Assembly: GCF_009604455.1 (NCBI RefSeq)
Contig: NZ_WEGL01000003.1
Coordinates: 744,001-808,000, forward strand
Length of the DNA stretch: 64,000 nucleotides
Source of the DNA: Streptomyces sp. RB17
GTDB taxonomy: Bacteria; Actinomycetota; Actinomycetes; Streptomycetales; Streptomycetaceae
Direction: 5' to 3'
Shown here: in pieces, positions 45,186 to 53,838 of the stretch
How positions within the stretch are numbered: the first letter of the stretch is position 1
Layout of the letters: every line of letters begins with the position of its first letter
The notes under the pieces: model-generated
What the model saw: only the letters and a program-made list of their open reading frames with translations
What the model was told of the DNA's origin: nothing
The model's database searches: none
Position numbers and translations under genes: made by a program

Positions 45186-47138
45186 TCAGGGCCCCGCGGT
45201 CGGGCCGTAGAGGCCCTGAACCTCGGGTGCGAAGTCGGTCATGATCTGGGTGCGGCGGAGTTTCATCGACGGCGTCAGGTGGCCGGCCTCCTCGGTGAAG
45301 TCCACGGGGAGTACGGCGAAGCGGCGGATGGACTCGGGGCGCGAGACCAGCTTGTTGGCCTCGTCGATCGCGCGCTGCAGGACGGCGGCCAGCTCCGGGT
45401 CGTCGACCAGCAGTTCCGGCGGTACGGGGTGCTTGCCGATCATCTGGCGCCAGTGCACGATGCCGTCGAGGTCGAGGGTGATGAGGGCCCCGACGTACGG
45501 GCGGGCGTCGCCGACCAGCATCACCTGGGAGATCAGCGGGTGCTGGCGCAGCCAGTTCTCCAGCGGGGCCGGGGCCACCGACTTGCCGCCGGCCGTGATC
45601 AGCAGCTCCTTCTTGCGGCCGGTGATGGTGAGATAGCCCTCGTCGTCCAGTTCACCGATGTCTCCGGTGGGCAACCAGCCGTCCCGCGTCGCGGGGACGA
45701 CTCCGCCGGCCTGTGGGTCCCAGTAGCCGCGCAGGACGTGGTCGCCGGAGACGAGGATCTCGCCGTCGGCGGCGATGCGGACGCGGGTGCCGGGCAGCGG
45801 CCAGCCGACCGTGCCCAGACGGGGTTTGAGGGGCGGGGTGACGGTGGTGGCGCCGGTGGTCTCGGTCAGGCCGTAGCCCTCGAAGATCTCGATGCCCGCT
45901 CCGGCGTAGAAGGCGGCGAGGCGGCGGCCGAGCGGGGAGCCGCCGCAGATGGCGTACCGGACGCGACCGCCCATGGCCGCGCGGAGCTTGCGGTAGACCA
46001 GCGGGTCGTGGAAGGCGCGGGCCGTCTTCAGGGAGCGGCTCGGGCCGCCACCGGTGCCGGTCTGCCGGGACTCCAGCGCCTCGCCGTAGCGGACGGCGAC
46101 CGCCGCGGCCCGGTCGAAGGCGGCGACCCGGCCGCCCGACTCCGCCTTCGCGCGGGCCGAGTTGTACACCTTCTCCAGCATGTACGGGATGGTCAGCAGG
46201 CACGTCGGCTTGAACGCGGCGAGGTCCGGCAGCAGGTCCTCGGCGGCGAGGCTCGGCGCGTGGCCGAGGCGGACGCGGGCCCGGACGCAGGCGATGGCCA
46301 CCATGCGCCCGAAGACATGGGACATGGGCAGGAAGAGGAGGACCGACGGCTCCTCGTCCTTGGCCTTGAAGACCGGGTAGAGCAGCTCGATGGCGTTGTC
46401 GACCTCGGCGAAGAAGTTGCCGTGCGAGAGGGCACAGCCCTTGGGGCGGCCGGTGGTGCCCGAGGTGTAGATGAGGGTGGCGAGGGTGTCGGGGCCCAGC
46501 ATGCCGCGGCGTACGGCCACTTCGCCGTCCGGCACCTGCACTCCGGCCTCGGCGAGCCGGGTCACGTGCTCCTTGTCCATCACCCACAGATGGCGCAGGT
46601 CGGGCAGGTGCTGGAGTTCGGGGCCGAGGGCGGCGGCCTGGGGGGCGGTCTCGGTGATCAGGGCGACCGCGCCGGAGTCGTGCAGGATCCACCGGGTCTG
46701 GAAGACGGAGGAGGTCGGGTAGATCGGCACGGTGACCAGGCCGGCGGCCCAGGCGGCGAAGTCGAGCAGCGTCCACTCGTACGTCGTACGGGCCATCACG
46801 GCGATCCGGTCGCCCGGTACCAGGCCCTCGGCGATCAGTCCCTTGGCCACGGCGAGGACCTGTTCGGCGAAGTGGGCGGCCGTGACGTCCGTCCAGCGGC
46901 CGTCCTGCAGTCTGCGGCTGAGCACGATCGCGGCGGGGGCGGCGTCCGCGTTGTCGAACGGCAGGTCCGCGAGCGAGCCGTGCTTCACCGGAGGCACGAA
47001 GGGCGGTACGGACGCCTCCCGTACGGCGCCGTCCAGGCGTTGGACCCAGGGCTCCACGAGCACCGGGCGGCCGTCGTAGTCGATGGCGGAGACGGGGGTG
47101 CCGGAGGAGACGGGGGTGTTCGGGATGGGGGTGGACAC
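45186..47138 (-). CDS. Long-chain fatty-acid-CoA ligase (AMP-forming)
   Basis: A 650-residue ANL-superfamily enzyme, FadD15-like. The AMP/P-loop motif YTSGTTGRPKG is at 224-234; GYGLTETTG and GWLPTGDIGELDDEGYLTITGRKKE follow. It activates fatty acids as acyl-AMP and acyl-CoA. GTG 47138 has a GAGGAGCC site. It is divergent from a MaoC-like gene, with an intergenic dispersed repeat between them. Confidence 0.9.
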   Translation of the reverse strand: MSTPIPNTPVSSGTPVSAIDYDGRPVLVEPWVQRLDGAVREASVPPFVPPVKHGSLADLPFDNADAAPAAIVLSRRLQDGRWTDVTAAHFAEQVLAVAKGLIAEGLVPGDRIAVMARTTYEWTLLDFAAWAAGLVTVPIYPTSSVFQTRWILHDSGAVALITETAPQAAALGPELQHLPDLRHLWVMDKEHVTRLAEAGVQVPDGEVAVRRGMLGPDTLATLIYTSGTTGRPKGCALSHGNFFAEVDNAIELLYPVFKAKDEEPSVLLFLPMSHVFGRMVAIACVRARVRLGHAPSLAAEDLLPDLAAFKPTCLLTIPYMLEKVYNSARAKAESGGRVAAFDRAAAVAVRYGEALESRQTGTGGGPSRSLKTARAFHDPLVYRKLRAAMGGRVRYAICGGSPLGRRLAAFYAGAGIEIFEGYGLTETTGATTVTPPLKPRLGTVGWPLPGTRVRIAADGEILVSGDHVLRGYWDPQAGGVVPATRDGWLPTGDIGELDDEGYLTITGRKKELLITAGGKSVAPAPLENWLRQHPLISQVMLVGDARPYVGALITLDLDGIVHWRQMIGKHPVPPELLVDDPELAAVLQRAIDEANKLVSRPESIRRFAVLPVDFTEEAGHLTPSMKLRRTQIMTDFAPEVQGLYGPTAGP

Positions 47139-47344
47139 GGGCGGCTCCTCTGGCGGTGCGTGTACCTGCGGTGCCTTGGCGGAAAGGGGTTACCGCAGGT
47201 TAGGGAGGTGATCGTACGGGGCCTCCGTGAGGGGGTTGTGCGGGTTCGGGGGTGGTACGGGGCCGGGGGTGTGCAGCGTCGGGGGTTATGTGACGGGGGC
47301 TCACTTTTGGGCTTCCCGCCGTGGCGGCTTCTCGTCATTGCCTG

Positions 47345-47397
47345 GTGCGGGTGCGTGGTGGTTGCTCGCGCGGTTCCCCGCGCCCCTTCGGGGCGCG
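47345..47397. repeat. Dispersed Streptomyces intergenic element with 8-bp hairpin
   Basis: A GTGCGGGTGCGTGG tract runs into GTTGCTCGCGCGGTTCC and then the hairpin CGCGCCCC-TTC-GGGGCGCG (47379-47397). Near-identical copies are, from memory, scattered between genes in many Streptomyces genomes. It occupies part of the 308-bp fadD/MaoC gap; the rest (47139-47344) shows only low-complexity G-rich sequence. Confidence 0.6.
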
Positions 47398-47412
47398 ACT
47401 CGTGCCGTAGGC

Positions 47413-47441
47413 TTACCGGCGGTAACATTACTCCAGAGTAA
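47413..47441. promoter_or_regulatory. Two adjacent palindromic operator candidates before the MaoC gene
   Basis: TTACCGGCGGTAA (47413-47425) and TTACTCCAGAGTAA (47428-47441) share the TTAC/GTAA ends and lie immediately upstream of the ATG at 47447. This is typical of TetR-family sites in lipid metabolism genes; the TetR gene downstream (48400-49059) is a candidate binder. Confidence 0.5.
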
Positions 47442-47446
47442 GCAGG

Positions 47447-48307
47447 ATGGGGCTGGACGTGGTGGGTCAGTTGCTGCATCTCGCGGGTGGCGTGTTGCGT
47501 TCCCCCTTCAAGCGGCCGTCTCCGGAGGCGGAGTTCCCGCGAGAGCGGTTGGTGCTCGGCGGGGTGCGGGTCGATCAGGGGCGGCTGGTTGCCTATGAGC
47601 GGGTGTGCGGCTTTCCCACCGGCTCGGCCGACGGCGCCCTTCCCGTCACCTACCCGCACCTCCTCGGCTTCCCTCTGGCCCTGCGGCTGATGAGCGACGG
47701 GGCCTTCCCGCTGCCGCTGCCGGGGCTCGTCCACACGTCGATCGAGATCGTCCGGCACACCTCCCTTCCGGCGAGCGGGGAGTACGAACTCGCCGTGCAC
47801 GTCGAGGGGCTGGCCCCGCACCGGCGCGGCACCGAGGCCACGGTGGTCACCGGGCTGCGGGCCGGCGGGGAGGTCGTATGGGAGTCGCGGAGCACGTATC
47901 TCGCGCGGCATCGCACCGGCGGGGCCGGCGAACCCCGGGCGGAGCAACGGGTTCCGCTGCCCGTCGTCGCCGAGTGGCGGCTCGCCGCGGACGTGGGCCG
48001 GCGGTACGGCGCGGCCTCCGGTGACCGCAACCCCATCCATCTGCACCCGCTCACCGCCCGCCTCTTCGGCTTCCCGCGGGCCATCGCGCACGGCATGTGG
48101 ACGGTGGCCCGCTGCCTGGCCGCCCATGGCACACCCGACGCGACCGAGGTCCGGGCCCGGTTCCGGGCGCCGGTGCTGCTGCCCGGGACGGTGGCGTACG
48201 GCACGGACGGCGCCGGCCGGTTCGAACTGCGGGGTGCGGGTGCCCGGCTCCACCTGTCGGGAGAGGTGCGGCCGCTGCTTGGAGAACGCCGACCGGTGTT
48301 CGACTGA
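47447..48307 (+). CDS. MaoC-like enoyl-CoA hydratase/dehydratase
   Basis: A 286-residue protein of double hot-dog type. The C-terminal MaoC domain has the hydratase motif SGDRNPIHLHP (catalytic D193 and H198) and the following FGFPRAIAHGMW. The N-terminal half is a degenerate hot-dog, as in eukaryote-like R-specific hydratases. It hydrates enoyl-CoA or dehydrates 3-hydroxyacyl chains, fitting the divergent acyl-CoA ligase. The ATG follows AGCAGG; two palindromes overlap the promoter. Confidence 0.87.
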   Translation: MGLDVVGQLLHLAGGVLRSPFKRPSPEAEFPRERLVLGGVRVDQGRLVAYERVCGFPTGSADGALPVTYPHLLGFPLALRLMSDGAFPLPLPGLVHTSIEIVRHTSLPASGEYELAVHVEGLAPHRRGTEATVVTGLRAGGEVVWESRSTYLARHRTGGAGEPRAEQRVPLPVVAEWRLAADVGRRYGAASGDRNPIHLHPLTARLFGFPRAIAHGMWTVARCLAAHGTPDATEVRARFRAPVLLPGTVAYGTDGAGRFELRGAGARLHLSGEVRPLLGERRPVFD

Positions 48308-48347
48308 ATCCCGGGTGACCAGGCTGCCTTTAGGGCGAGTTGAGGGC

Positions 48348-48399
48348 GTTGCTCGCGCCCACGCGGCGGAGCCGCATATCAAGCACGGCCCCGCGCCCC
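48348..48399. repeat. Second dispersed Streptomyces element between MaoC and TetR genes
   Basis: It contains GCTCGCGCCCACGCGGCGGAG, in parts, and a GCGGC-GGA-GCCGC hairpin (48363-48375), then CATATCAAGCACGGCCCCGCGCC. The pattern is a familiar streptomycete intergenic repeat (from memory). Located in a convergent gap, it may terminate transcription from both sides. Confidence 0.55.
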
Positions 48400-49059
48400 T
48401 CAGGTTTCTCCCGTCGGCGGAGTCCATCGGTGGCCGCTCATCAAATTTCCCAGCCCCGCCCAGGCGAAGTTCATCAGGGTGGTCGCCGCTTGTCGGGCGG
48501 TTGCACCCGGCGTTGCGTTGGCCCACGCCGCCAGGGACTCCGCCGCGCCCACCAGGGCCTCGGCGAGGCCGGCGACCTCGTGCTCGGGGAGGTCGGGGTC
48601 GCGGTGAGCCTCCCTCGCCGCTATCGCGACCAGGCGGGTGACGAACGCGACGATCTCCTTGCGCATCGTGGCGACCTCGGCCGCGAAGGGCTCGCCGTGG
48701 GTGCGGGCGTGGAGGTGGAGCACGGACCAGGCGTCGGGGTGTTCGGCGGTGTGGGCGAAGAAGGCCCCAAGGCCGTCCCAGAGCTGGCGGTCGGCGGGCA
48801 GGTCCGTGCGTACGCCGGCGCGGACCGCCTCCGTCAGGGCGGTTGCCTCGCGCCGGATGCAGGCGGTGAAGAGGTCTTCCTTGGAGTTCAGGTACAGATA
48901 GACCAAGGGCTTGGAGACGCCGGCGAGCTCGGCTATCTCGTCCATGGAGGCGGCCATGTAGCCGCGCTGCCCGAAGATGCGTACGGCGGCGTCGAGCATC
49001 TGCTGCTCCCGCACCGCACGCGGCATCCGCTTGGTCTTCGCTGCCCCTGCCCCACCCAT
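48400..49059 (-). CDS. TetR-family transcriptional regulator
   Basis: A 219-residue repressor-type protein: helix-turn-helix at about 15-65 (AAVRIFGQRGYMAASMDEIAELAGVSKPLVYLY, in the usual TetR order) and an all-helical ligand domain. It converges with the MaoC gene and probably controls that gene and/or fadD, consistent with lipid-related TetR proteins. ATG 49059. Confidence 0.88.
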   Translation of the reverse strand: MGGAGAAKTKRMPRAVREQQMLDAAVRIFGQRGYMAASMDEIAELAGVSKPLVYLYLNSKEDLFTACIRREATALTEAVRAGVRTDLPADRQLWDGLGAFFAHTAEHPDAWSVLHLHARTHGEPFAAEVATMRKEIVAFVTRLVAIAAREAHRDPDLPEHEVAGLAEALVGAAESLAAWANATPGATARQAATTLMNFAWAGLGNLMSGHRWTPPTGET

Positions 49060-49069
49060 GAGGGCAAGA

Positions 49070-49381
49070 CTAGTTGGACGCGGCCGCCTCGCCCTGCGCC
49101 CTCGCGGCGTCGTCGACGGCGCCGTCCTCCTGGCTGCGGTTGGCCTCCAGGTTGGCCTTCATCCGGTCGACCCTGGTCACGATCTTCACGGAGGCCCGGT
49201 CCCGCTCCTTGCGCAGCGCCACCCAGCTGATCGGCGCCGACAGGACCAGGGCGAGCAGCAGCACCCACAGGCCGTTGGAGCTGCCGAAGCCGCGCGGGAA
49301 GATGCCGGAGTAGACGGCTCCCCAGACGACCACGAGGCAGCCGGCGAAGATGCCGAGGCGCATCAGCGTGTAGCGGAGCAT
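49070..49381 (-). CDS. DUF4229 small membrane protein
   Basis: A 103-residue protein with two hydrophobic helices (about residues 8-30 and 38-58) and a charged C-terminal tail containing SVKIVTRVDRMKANLEANRSQEDG. It matches the actinobacterial DUF4229 layout. ATG 49381 (LRYTLMRLG) is preferred; a TTG at 49405 is the alternative. It ends 10 bp upstream of the TetR start, so the two genes may be co-transcribed. Function unknown. Confidence 0.75.
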   Translation of the reverse strand: MLRYTLMRLGIFAGCLVVVWGAVYSGIFPRGFGSSNGLWVLLLALVLSAPISWVALRKERDRASVKIVTRVDRMKANLEANRSQEDGAVDDAARAQGEAAASN

Positions 49382-49465
49382 CTCAATCCACTCGTCCGAT
49401 TCCAAAAGGGGTCGTCGTCCAGTGAAGCACGGACGGGGAGGGATCTTGCAGCGGGGTCAGCGGAG

Positions 49466-49990
49466 TCAGTGGAGGGGCAGGAGCATGATGATGTCGTCGC
49501 GGTCGTCGCCGTGCGCCACCCGGATGGCGCCGGGGATCCGGCCGACCTCCTTGTAGCCGCAGGAGCCGTAGAACCGCTCCAGGCCGAGTCCGCCCCGGCA
49601 GGTCAGCCGGATCGCTTCGATGCCGTCGAAGGTGCGGGCCGCGTCCGCGGCGGCCGCCAGCAGGTCACGGCCGTACCCCTTGCCCTGGTGCCTCGGGTCG
49701 ACCATCACCGTGTACAGCCACACCCAGTGCTGCTGGAGCCGGTGCGTGTTGAAGGCGAAGAACGCGGTCGCGGCCGGGGCGCCCGACTCGTCGCAGCCGA
49801 CGAGCAGCCGGTTGCGCCCCTCGGCCATGGCCGCGAAGTGCTTCACCAGCTCCGGCCGGACGTCCTCCCGGCTCACCGGCGGTACGAAGCCCACGGCGCC
49901 GCCCGCGTTCGAGACGTCCGTCCACAGGTCGAGGATGCCGTCGCGCAGGGCCGGGGTGATGGCGGGGTCCAGCGTGAAAGTAAGTGGCAT
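49466..49990 (-). CDS. GNAT-family N-acetyltransferase
   Basis: A 174-residue acetyltransferase with VMVDPRHQGKGYGRDLLAAA (acetyl-CoA loop, about residues 95-114) and a C-terminal GLERFYGSCGYKEVGRI. Substrate unknown. ATG 49990; 16 bp after the stop of the upstream udgX on the same strand, so likely co-transcribed with it. Confidence 0.85.
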   Translation of the reverse strand: MPLTFTLDPAITPALRDGILDLWTDVSNAGGAVGFVPPVSREDVRPELVKHFAAMAEGRNRLLVGCDESGAPAATAFFAFNTHRLQQHWVWLYTVMVDPRHQGKGYGRDLLAAAADAARTFDGIEAIRLTCRGGLGLERFYGSCGYKEVGRIPGAIRVAHGDDRDDIIMLLPLH

Positions 49991-50006
49991 GCGGGCAGTG
50001 TAGCCA

Positions 50007-50666
50007 TTACCCGAGGGCGCGTGCAGCCACTTTCAGATCGGCGACCAGCCCCTGGTACGCGGCCTTCCTGTCCTCGTCGTCCTGCGCCCGCAGCACGGAG
50101 GACGGGTGCACGGTGGGCACCAGCCGCTCGGGCCGCCCGTGGATCTCGCGCTCCAGGACGGTCCCGCGCACCTCGCCCACCCGGAACGACGACCCCAGCA
50201 GCGCCTTCCCGGCCGTCGCGCCCAGCACCACGATCAGCTCGGGCTCGACCAGCGCCAGCTCCGCCGCGAGCCAGGGGCCGCAGGCGGTCATCTCGCGCAG
50301 GCTCGGCGCCTTGTGGATCCGGCGCTTGCGCGGCTCGGCCCGGGTGAACTTGAAGTGCTTGACCGCGTTGGTCACGTAGGCGTCGCCGGGATCGATACCG
50401 GCTTCCGCGAGCGCCTTGTCCAGCAGCCGCCCGGCCGGACCGACGAACGGCTTGCCCTGCCGGTCCTCCTGGTCGCCGGGCTGCTCACCGACGAGCATCA
50501 CGCGCGCGTGCGCGTTGCCCGCCCCGAACACCGTCTGGGTGGCGTTCTCGTGCAGGGGGCAACCACGGCAGTCGGCAGCGGCCTTGCGCAGGGCGGTGAG
50601 ACCGGCGCCCTCAGGGACGAAGGGGGCGGCGGTGTATGCGTCCTCGGGGGCCTTCGTAGCAGCCAT
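50007..50666 (-). CDS. udgX: UdgX-type uracil-DNA-binding glycosylase
   Basis: A 219-residue family 4-like uracil-DNA glycosylase of the UdgX branch. Motifs are GEQPGDQED (60-68), the UdgX-specific KRRIH loop (114-118) and HPSS (187-190). In mycobacterial UdgX the histidine of this loop becomes covalently bound to the DNA at uracil sites, so H118 is the predicted nucleophile. Three likely iron-sulfur cysteines are seen (C33, C36, C129); the fourth ligand is not a cysteine at the usual place. ATG 50664-50666. Confidence 0.9.
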   Translation of the reverse strand: MAATKAPEDAYTAAPFVPEGAGLTALRKAAADCRGCPLHENATQTVFGAGNAHARVMLVGEQPGDQEDRQGKPFVGPAGRLLDKALAEAGIDPGDAYVTNAVKHFKFTRAEPRKRRIHKAPSLREMTACGPWLAAELALVEPELIVVLGATAGKALLGSSFRVGEVRGTVLEREIHGRPERLVPTVHPSSVLRAQDDEDRKAAYQGLVADLKVAARALG

Positions 50667-50692
50667 GCGTGCCGGGTACCCCCGCCGAAAAG

Positions 50693-51856
50693 TCAGACCC
50701 GCATCGGCTGCGGCGACTCCCTGCGCGCCGGGTCGGGGCCGTCGTACTCGCGGATGATCTCGTACCGCGTGTTGCGCTCCATCGGACGGAAGCCGGCGTC
50801 GCGGATCAGGTCCAGCAGATCCTCGCGGGTCAGCTTGTTCGGGGTGCCGTAGTTGTCCGCGTCATGCGTGATCTTGTACTCGACCACCGAGCCGTCCATG
50901 TCGTCCGCGCCGTGCTGCAGGGCCAGCTGGGCGGTCTGCACGCCGTGCATCACCCAGAAGACCTTCACGTGCGGGACGTTGTCGAACAGCAGCCGGGAGA
51001 CCGCGAAGGTCTTCAGGGCCTCCGCGCCGGTCGCCATCTGGGTGCGGGCCTGGAGGGTGTTGCGTACCTTGCCGTCCTTCATGTCCACGAAGTCGTGCTG
51101 GTAGCGCAGCGGGATGAAGACCTGGAAGCCGTTCGTCTCGTCCTGCAGCTCGCGCAGGCGCAGGACGTGGTCCACGCGGTGGCGGGGCTCCTCGATGTGG
51201 CCGTACAGCATGGTGCACGGGGTCTTCAGACCCTTCTCGTGCGCCAGGCGGTGGATGCGGGACCAGTCCTCCCAGTGGGTCCGGTGGTCCACGATGTGCT
51301 GCCGGACCTCCCAGTCGAAGATCTCCGCGCCGCCGCCGGTCAGCGACTCCAGGCCCGCGTCGATCAGCTCGTCCAGGATCTCCGAGGCGGACAGGCCGCT
51401 GATCGTCTCGAAGTGGTGGATCTCCGTAGCCGTGAAGGCCTTCAGGGAGACGTTCGGGAGGGCGGCCTTCAGCTCGCGCAGCGAGCGGGGGTAGTAACGC
51501 CACGGCAGGTTCGGGTGCAGGCCGTTGACGATGTGCAGCTCGGTGAGGTTCTCCGACTCCATCGCCTTGGCGAGCTTGACGGCCTCCTCGATGCGCATCG
51601 TGTACGCGTCCTTCTCGCCCGGCTTGCGCTGGAAGGAGCAGTAGGCGCAGGAGGCCGTGCACACGTTGGTCATGTTGAGGTGCCGGTTGACGTTGAAGTG
51701 GACCACGTCACCGTTCTTGCGGGTGCGCACCTCGTGGGCGAGACCGCCGAGCCACGCCAGGTCGTCCGACTCGTACAGCGCGATGCCGTCCTCGCGGGAC
51801 AGCCGCTCACCGGAGCGGACCTTCTCCTCCAGCTCGCGCTTGAGCCCGACGTCCAT
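50693..51856 (-). CDS. mqnE: Aminofutalosine synthase
   Basis: A 387-residue radical SAM enzyme with cluster ligands C66, C70, C73 (CTASCAYC). It joins the MqnA product to the adenosyl part of SAM, giving aminofutalosine. It is recognised over MqnC by HFNVNRHLNMTNVCTASCAYC (in parts), KPGEKDAYTMRIEE and HIVNGLHPNLPWRYYP. It lies near mqnM/mqnP/mqnL. ATG 51856 with GAAAGGGCG upstream. Confidence 0.93.
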   Translation of the reverse strand: MDVGLKRELEEKVRSGERLSREDGIALYESDDLAWLGGLAHEVRTRKNGDVVHFNVNRHLNMTNVCTASCAYCSFQRKPGEKDAYTMRIEEAVKLAKAMESENLTELHIVNGLHPNLPWRYYPRSLRELKAALPNVSLKAFTATEIHHFETISGLSASEILDELIDAGLESLTGGGAEIFDWEVRQHIVDHRTHWEDWSRIHRLAHEKGLKTPCTMLYGHIEEPRHRVDHVLRLRELQDETNGFQVFIPLRYQHDFVDMKDGKVRNTLQARTQMATGAEALKTFAVSRLLFDNVPHVKVFWVMHGVQTAQLALQHGADDMDGSVVEYKITHDADNYGTPNKLTREDLLDLIRDAGFRPMERNTRYEIIREYDGPDPARRESPQPMRV

Positions 51857-51897
51857 GCCAACACGCCCTTTCTACGACAGCCCGACCAACGGTATCC

Positions 51898-52353
51898 CTA
51901 GACCTCTTCGGGCAGTTCCCCGACCCGGTTCTCCCACTTGGTGGAGAGCACGATCGTGGTACGGGTGCGCGAGACGCCCTTGGTGCCGCTGAGCCGGCGG
52001 ATGATCCGCTCCAGGCCGTCCACGTCCGCGGCCCGCACCTTGAGCATGTAGGAGTCGTCGCCGGCGATGAACCAGCAGTCCTCGATCTCCGGGAGGTCCC
52101 GCAGCCGCTGGGCCACGTCCTCGTGGTCGGCGGCGTCGGAGAGCGAGATGCCGATCAGCGCGGTGACGCCGAGGCCGAGGGAGGCCGCGTTCACCGTGGC
52201 GCGGTAGCCGGTGATGACACCGGCCGCCTCGAGACGGTTGATGCGGTCGGTGACGCTGGGGCCCGACAGGCCGACGAGGCGCCCCAGCTCCGCGTACGAG
52301 GCCCGGCCGTTCTCCCTCAGGGCCTGGATGAGCTGCCTGTCCACCGCGTCCAT
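51898..52353 (-). CDS. Lrp/AsnC-family transcriptional regulator
   Basis: A 151-residue regulator: N-terminal winged helix (about 1-60, MDAVDRQLIQALRENGRASYAELGRLVGLS, read in segments) and a C-terminal RAM ligand domain (about 68-145, GDDSYMLKVRAADVDGLERII). It lies between mqnM and mqnE on the same strand, so it could respond to an amino acid and adjust menaquinone genes. ATG 52353 chosen; the frame is open to 52416. Confidence 0.88.
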   Translation of the reverse strand: MDAVDRQLIQALRENGRASYAELGRLVGLSGPSVTDRINRLEAAGVITGYRATVNAASLGLGVTALIGISLSDAADHEDVAQRLRDLPEIEDCWFIAGDDSYMLKVRAADVDGLERIIRRLSGTKGVSRTRTTIVLSTKWENRVGELPEEV

Positions 52354-52434
52354 GCGATCGAAGCCTTCCACTGAAGAGGTCTGAAGAGTTCCTGAAGTGA
52401 TGAGACGTACTGCCAAGACGTACCGCGACGTGCG

Positions 52435-53115
52435 CTACCGGTCCGTGCCGCCGCCCAGTTCGCCCTTCCAGCGCCGGTACAGGCCGTGCCCGACGCCCGC
52501 CGCGTCCAGCACCCGCCCGGCGACGAAGTCCACCAGGTCCTGGATGTGGGTGGCCCCCGCGTAGAAGGCGGGCGAGGCCGGTACGACGCTCGCCCCGGCG
52601 TCGTCCAGCGCCACGAGGTGCCTCAGGGTCTGGCCGTTCAGCGGGGTCTCGCGCACGGCCACGACAAGGGGGCGGCGCTCCTTGAGGGTGACGCTCGCCG
52701 CCCGCTGCAGCAGATCCTTGGACAGGCCCAGCGCGACACCCGCCACACAGGCCGTCGAGGCGGGCACGATCAGCATCCCCTTCGCCGGGTACGACCCCGA
52801 GGACGGCCCGGCGGCGAGGTCGCCCGCGCTCCAGTACCGCACCCCGCTGATGTCCACGTCGAAGGTCCCGGGCTTGCCGTCGGCCCCCCGGGCCAGCCAT
52901 TCCCGCAGGTCGTCCTGCCAGTGGGCGTCCCGGAACGAGATGCCCGTCTCGTCCAGCAGCGTCAGCCGCGAGGCGCGGGAGACCACCAGATCCACGCTCT
53001 CCCCCGCAGCGAGGAGCGCACGCAGCACGGCGGCGGCATACGGGGTGCCGGATGCGCCGGACACCCCTACGATCCAAGGCGTACGCGACGTCTCTCCTGG
53101 CTTGACTCGGTTCAC
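52435..53115 (-). CDS. mqnM: UbiX-like flavin prenyltransferase (menaquinone pathway)
   Basis: A 226-residue flavoprotein with GVSGASGTPYA (17-27) at the FMN phosphate site and KGMLIVPASTACVAGVALG. UbiX makes prenylated FMN, the cofactor of UbiD decarboxylases; its partner mqnL is nearby. GTG 53115 gives the family start; on the minus strand TAGGCT lies 7 nt before it, so the mRNA may be leaderless. Confidence 0.9.
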   Translation of the reverse strand: MNRVKPGETSRTPWIVGVSGASGTPYAAAVLRALLAAGESVDLVVSRASRLTLLDETGISFRDAHWQDDLREWLARGADGKPGTFDVDISGVRYWSAGDLAAGPSSGSYPAKGMLIVPASTACVAGVALGLSKDLLQRAASVTLKERRPLVVAVRETPLNGQTLRHLVALDDAGASVVPASPAFYAGATHIQDLVDFVAGRVLDAAGVGHGLYRRWKGELGGGTDR

Positions 53116-53205
53116 GACACCGAGCCTATCCGGCGTCGCAAGGCGGGATCGATCCGGCCGAGGGGGGCCGGGCCCGCCGCAGACGCACACGGACGAGGGG
53201 TGGGG

Positions 53206-53820
53206 ATGGTCATGCCGGGCACCGGGCTGGAGTGGTCGCAGCGGGACCGCGCGAAGGCGGCCGCCAAGCTGATGCTGGGCTGGGTGGCGCTGTTGTGGCT
53301 GCTCGAAGTGGTCGACACGGTCAGCGGCCACGCCCTGGACGGCTTCGGGATCATGCCGCGCACCGCCTCCGAACTGATCGACATCGTGCCCGCCGCCTTC
53401 GTCCACTTCGGCTTCGGCCATGTCGCCGCCAACAGTGTGCCCCTGCTGGTCTTCGGCTTTCTGGCGGCCCTCGGCGGTCTGCGCCGGTTCGCGGCGGTCT
53501 GCGCCCTGGTCATCGTGGTCGACGGCCTGGGCGTCTGGCTCGTGGCCCCGGCGCACAGCAACACGGCGGGCGCCTCCGGACTGATCTTCGGCCTCTTCGG
53601 CTTTCTGCTGGTCGGCGGCTTCGTCGAGCGCCGGCCACTGAACATCCTGGCCGGCCTGCTGGTCGGCGCCGTCTGGGGCACCTCGATCCTCACGGGGCTC
53701 GCCCCCTGGCAGGCCCACGTCAGCTGGCAGGGCCATCTCATCGGGCTGGCGGCGGGTGTGGCGGCGGCGTTCCTGTTCCGGCGCCGGAGGGGAAGCGAGC
53801 GCGCCGAGCTCGTGCCGTAG
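53206..53820 (+). CDS. Rhomboid-family intramembrane serine protease
   Basis: A 204-residue six-helix membrane protein. The catalytic serine is in GASGLIFG (S124) and the histidine in WQGHLIG (H177); an upstream HFGFGHVAANS contributes the conserved first-loop residues. It cleaves transmembrane segments. It is inserted on the opposite strand between mqnM and mqnP, interrupting the menaquinone gene block. Start at 53206 or 53212. Confidence 0.87.
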   Translation: MVMPGTGLEWSQRDRAKAAAKLMLGWVALLWLLEVVDTVSGHALDGFGIMPRTASELIDIVPAAFVHFGFGHVAANSVPLLVFGFLAALGGLRRFAAVCALVIVVDGLGVWLVAPAHSNTAGASGLIFGLFGFLLVGGFVERRPLNILAGLLVGAVWGTSILTGLAPWQAHVSWQGHLIGLAAGVAAAFLFRRRRGSERAELVP

Positions 53821-53838
53821 TGGCGCCGGCGCCGCCGG

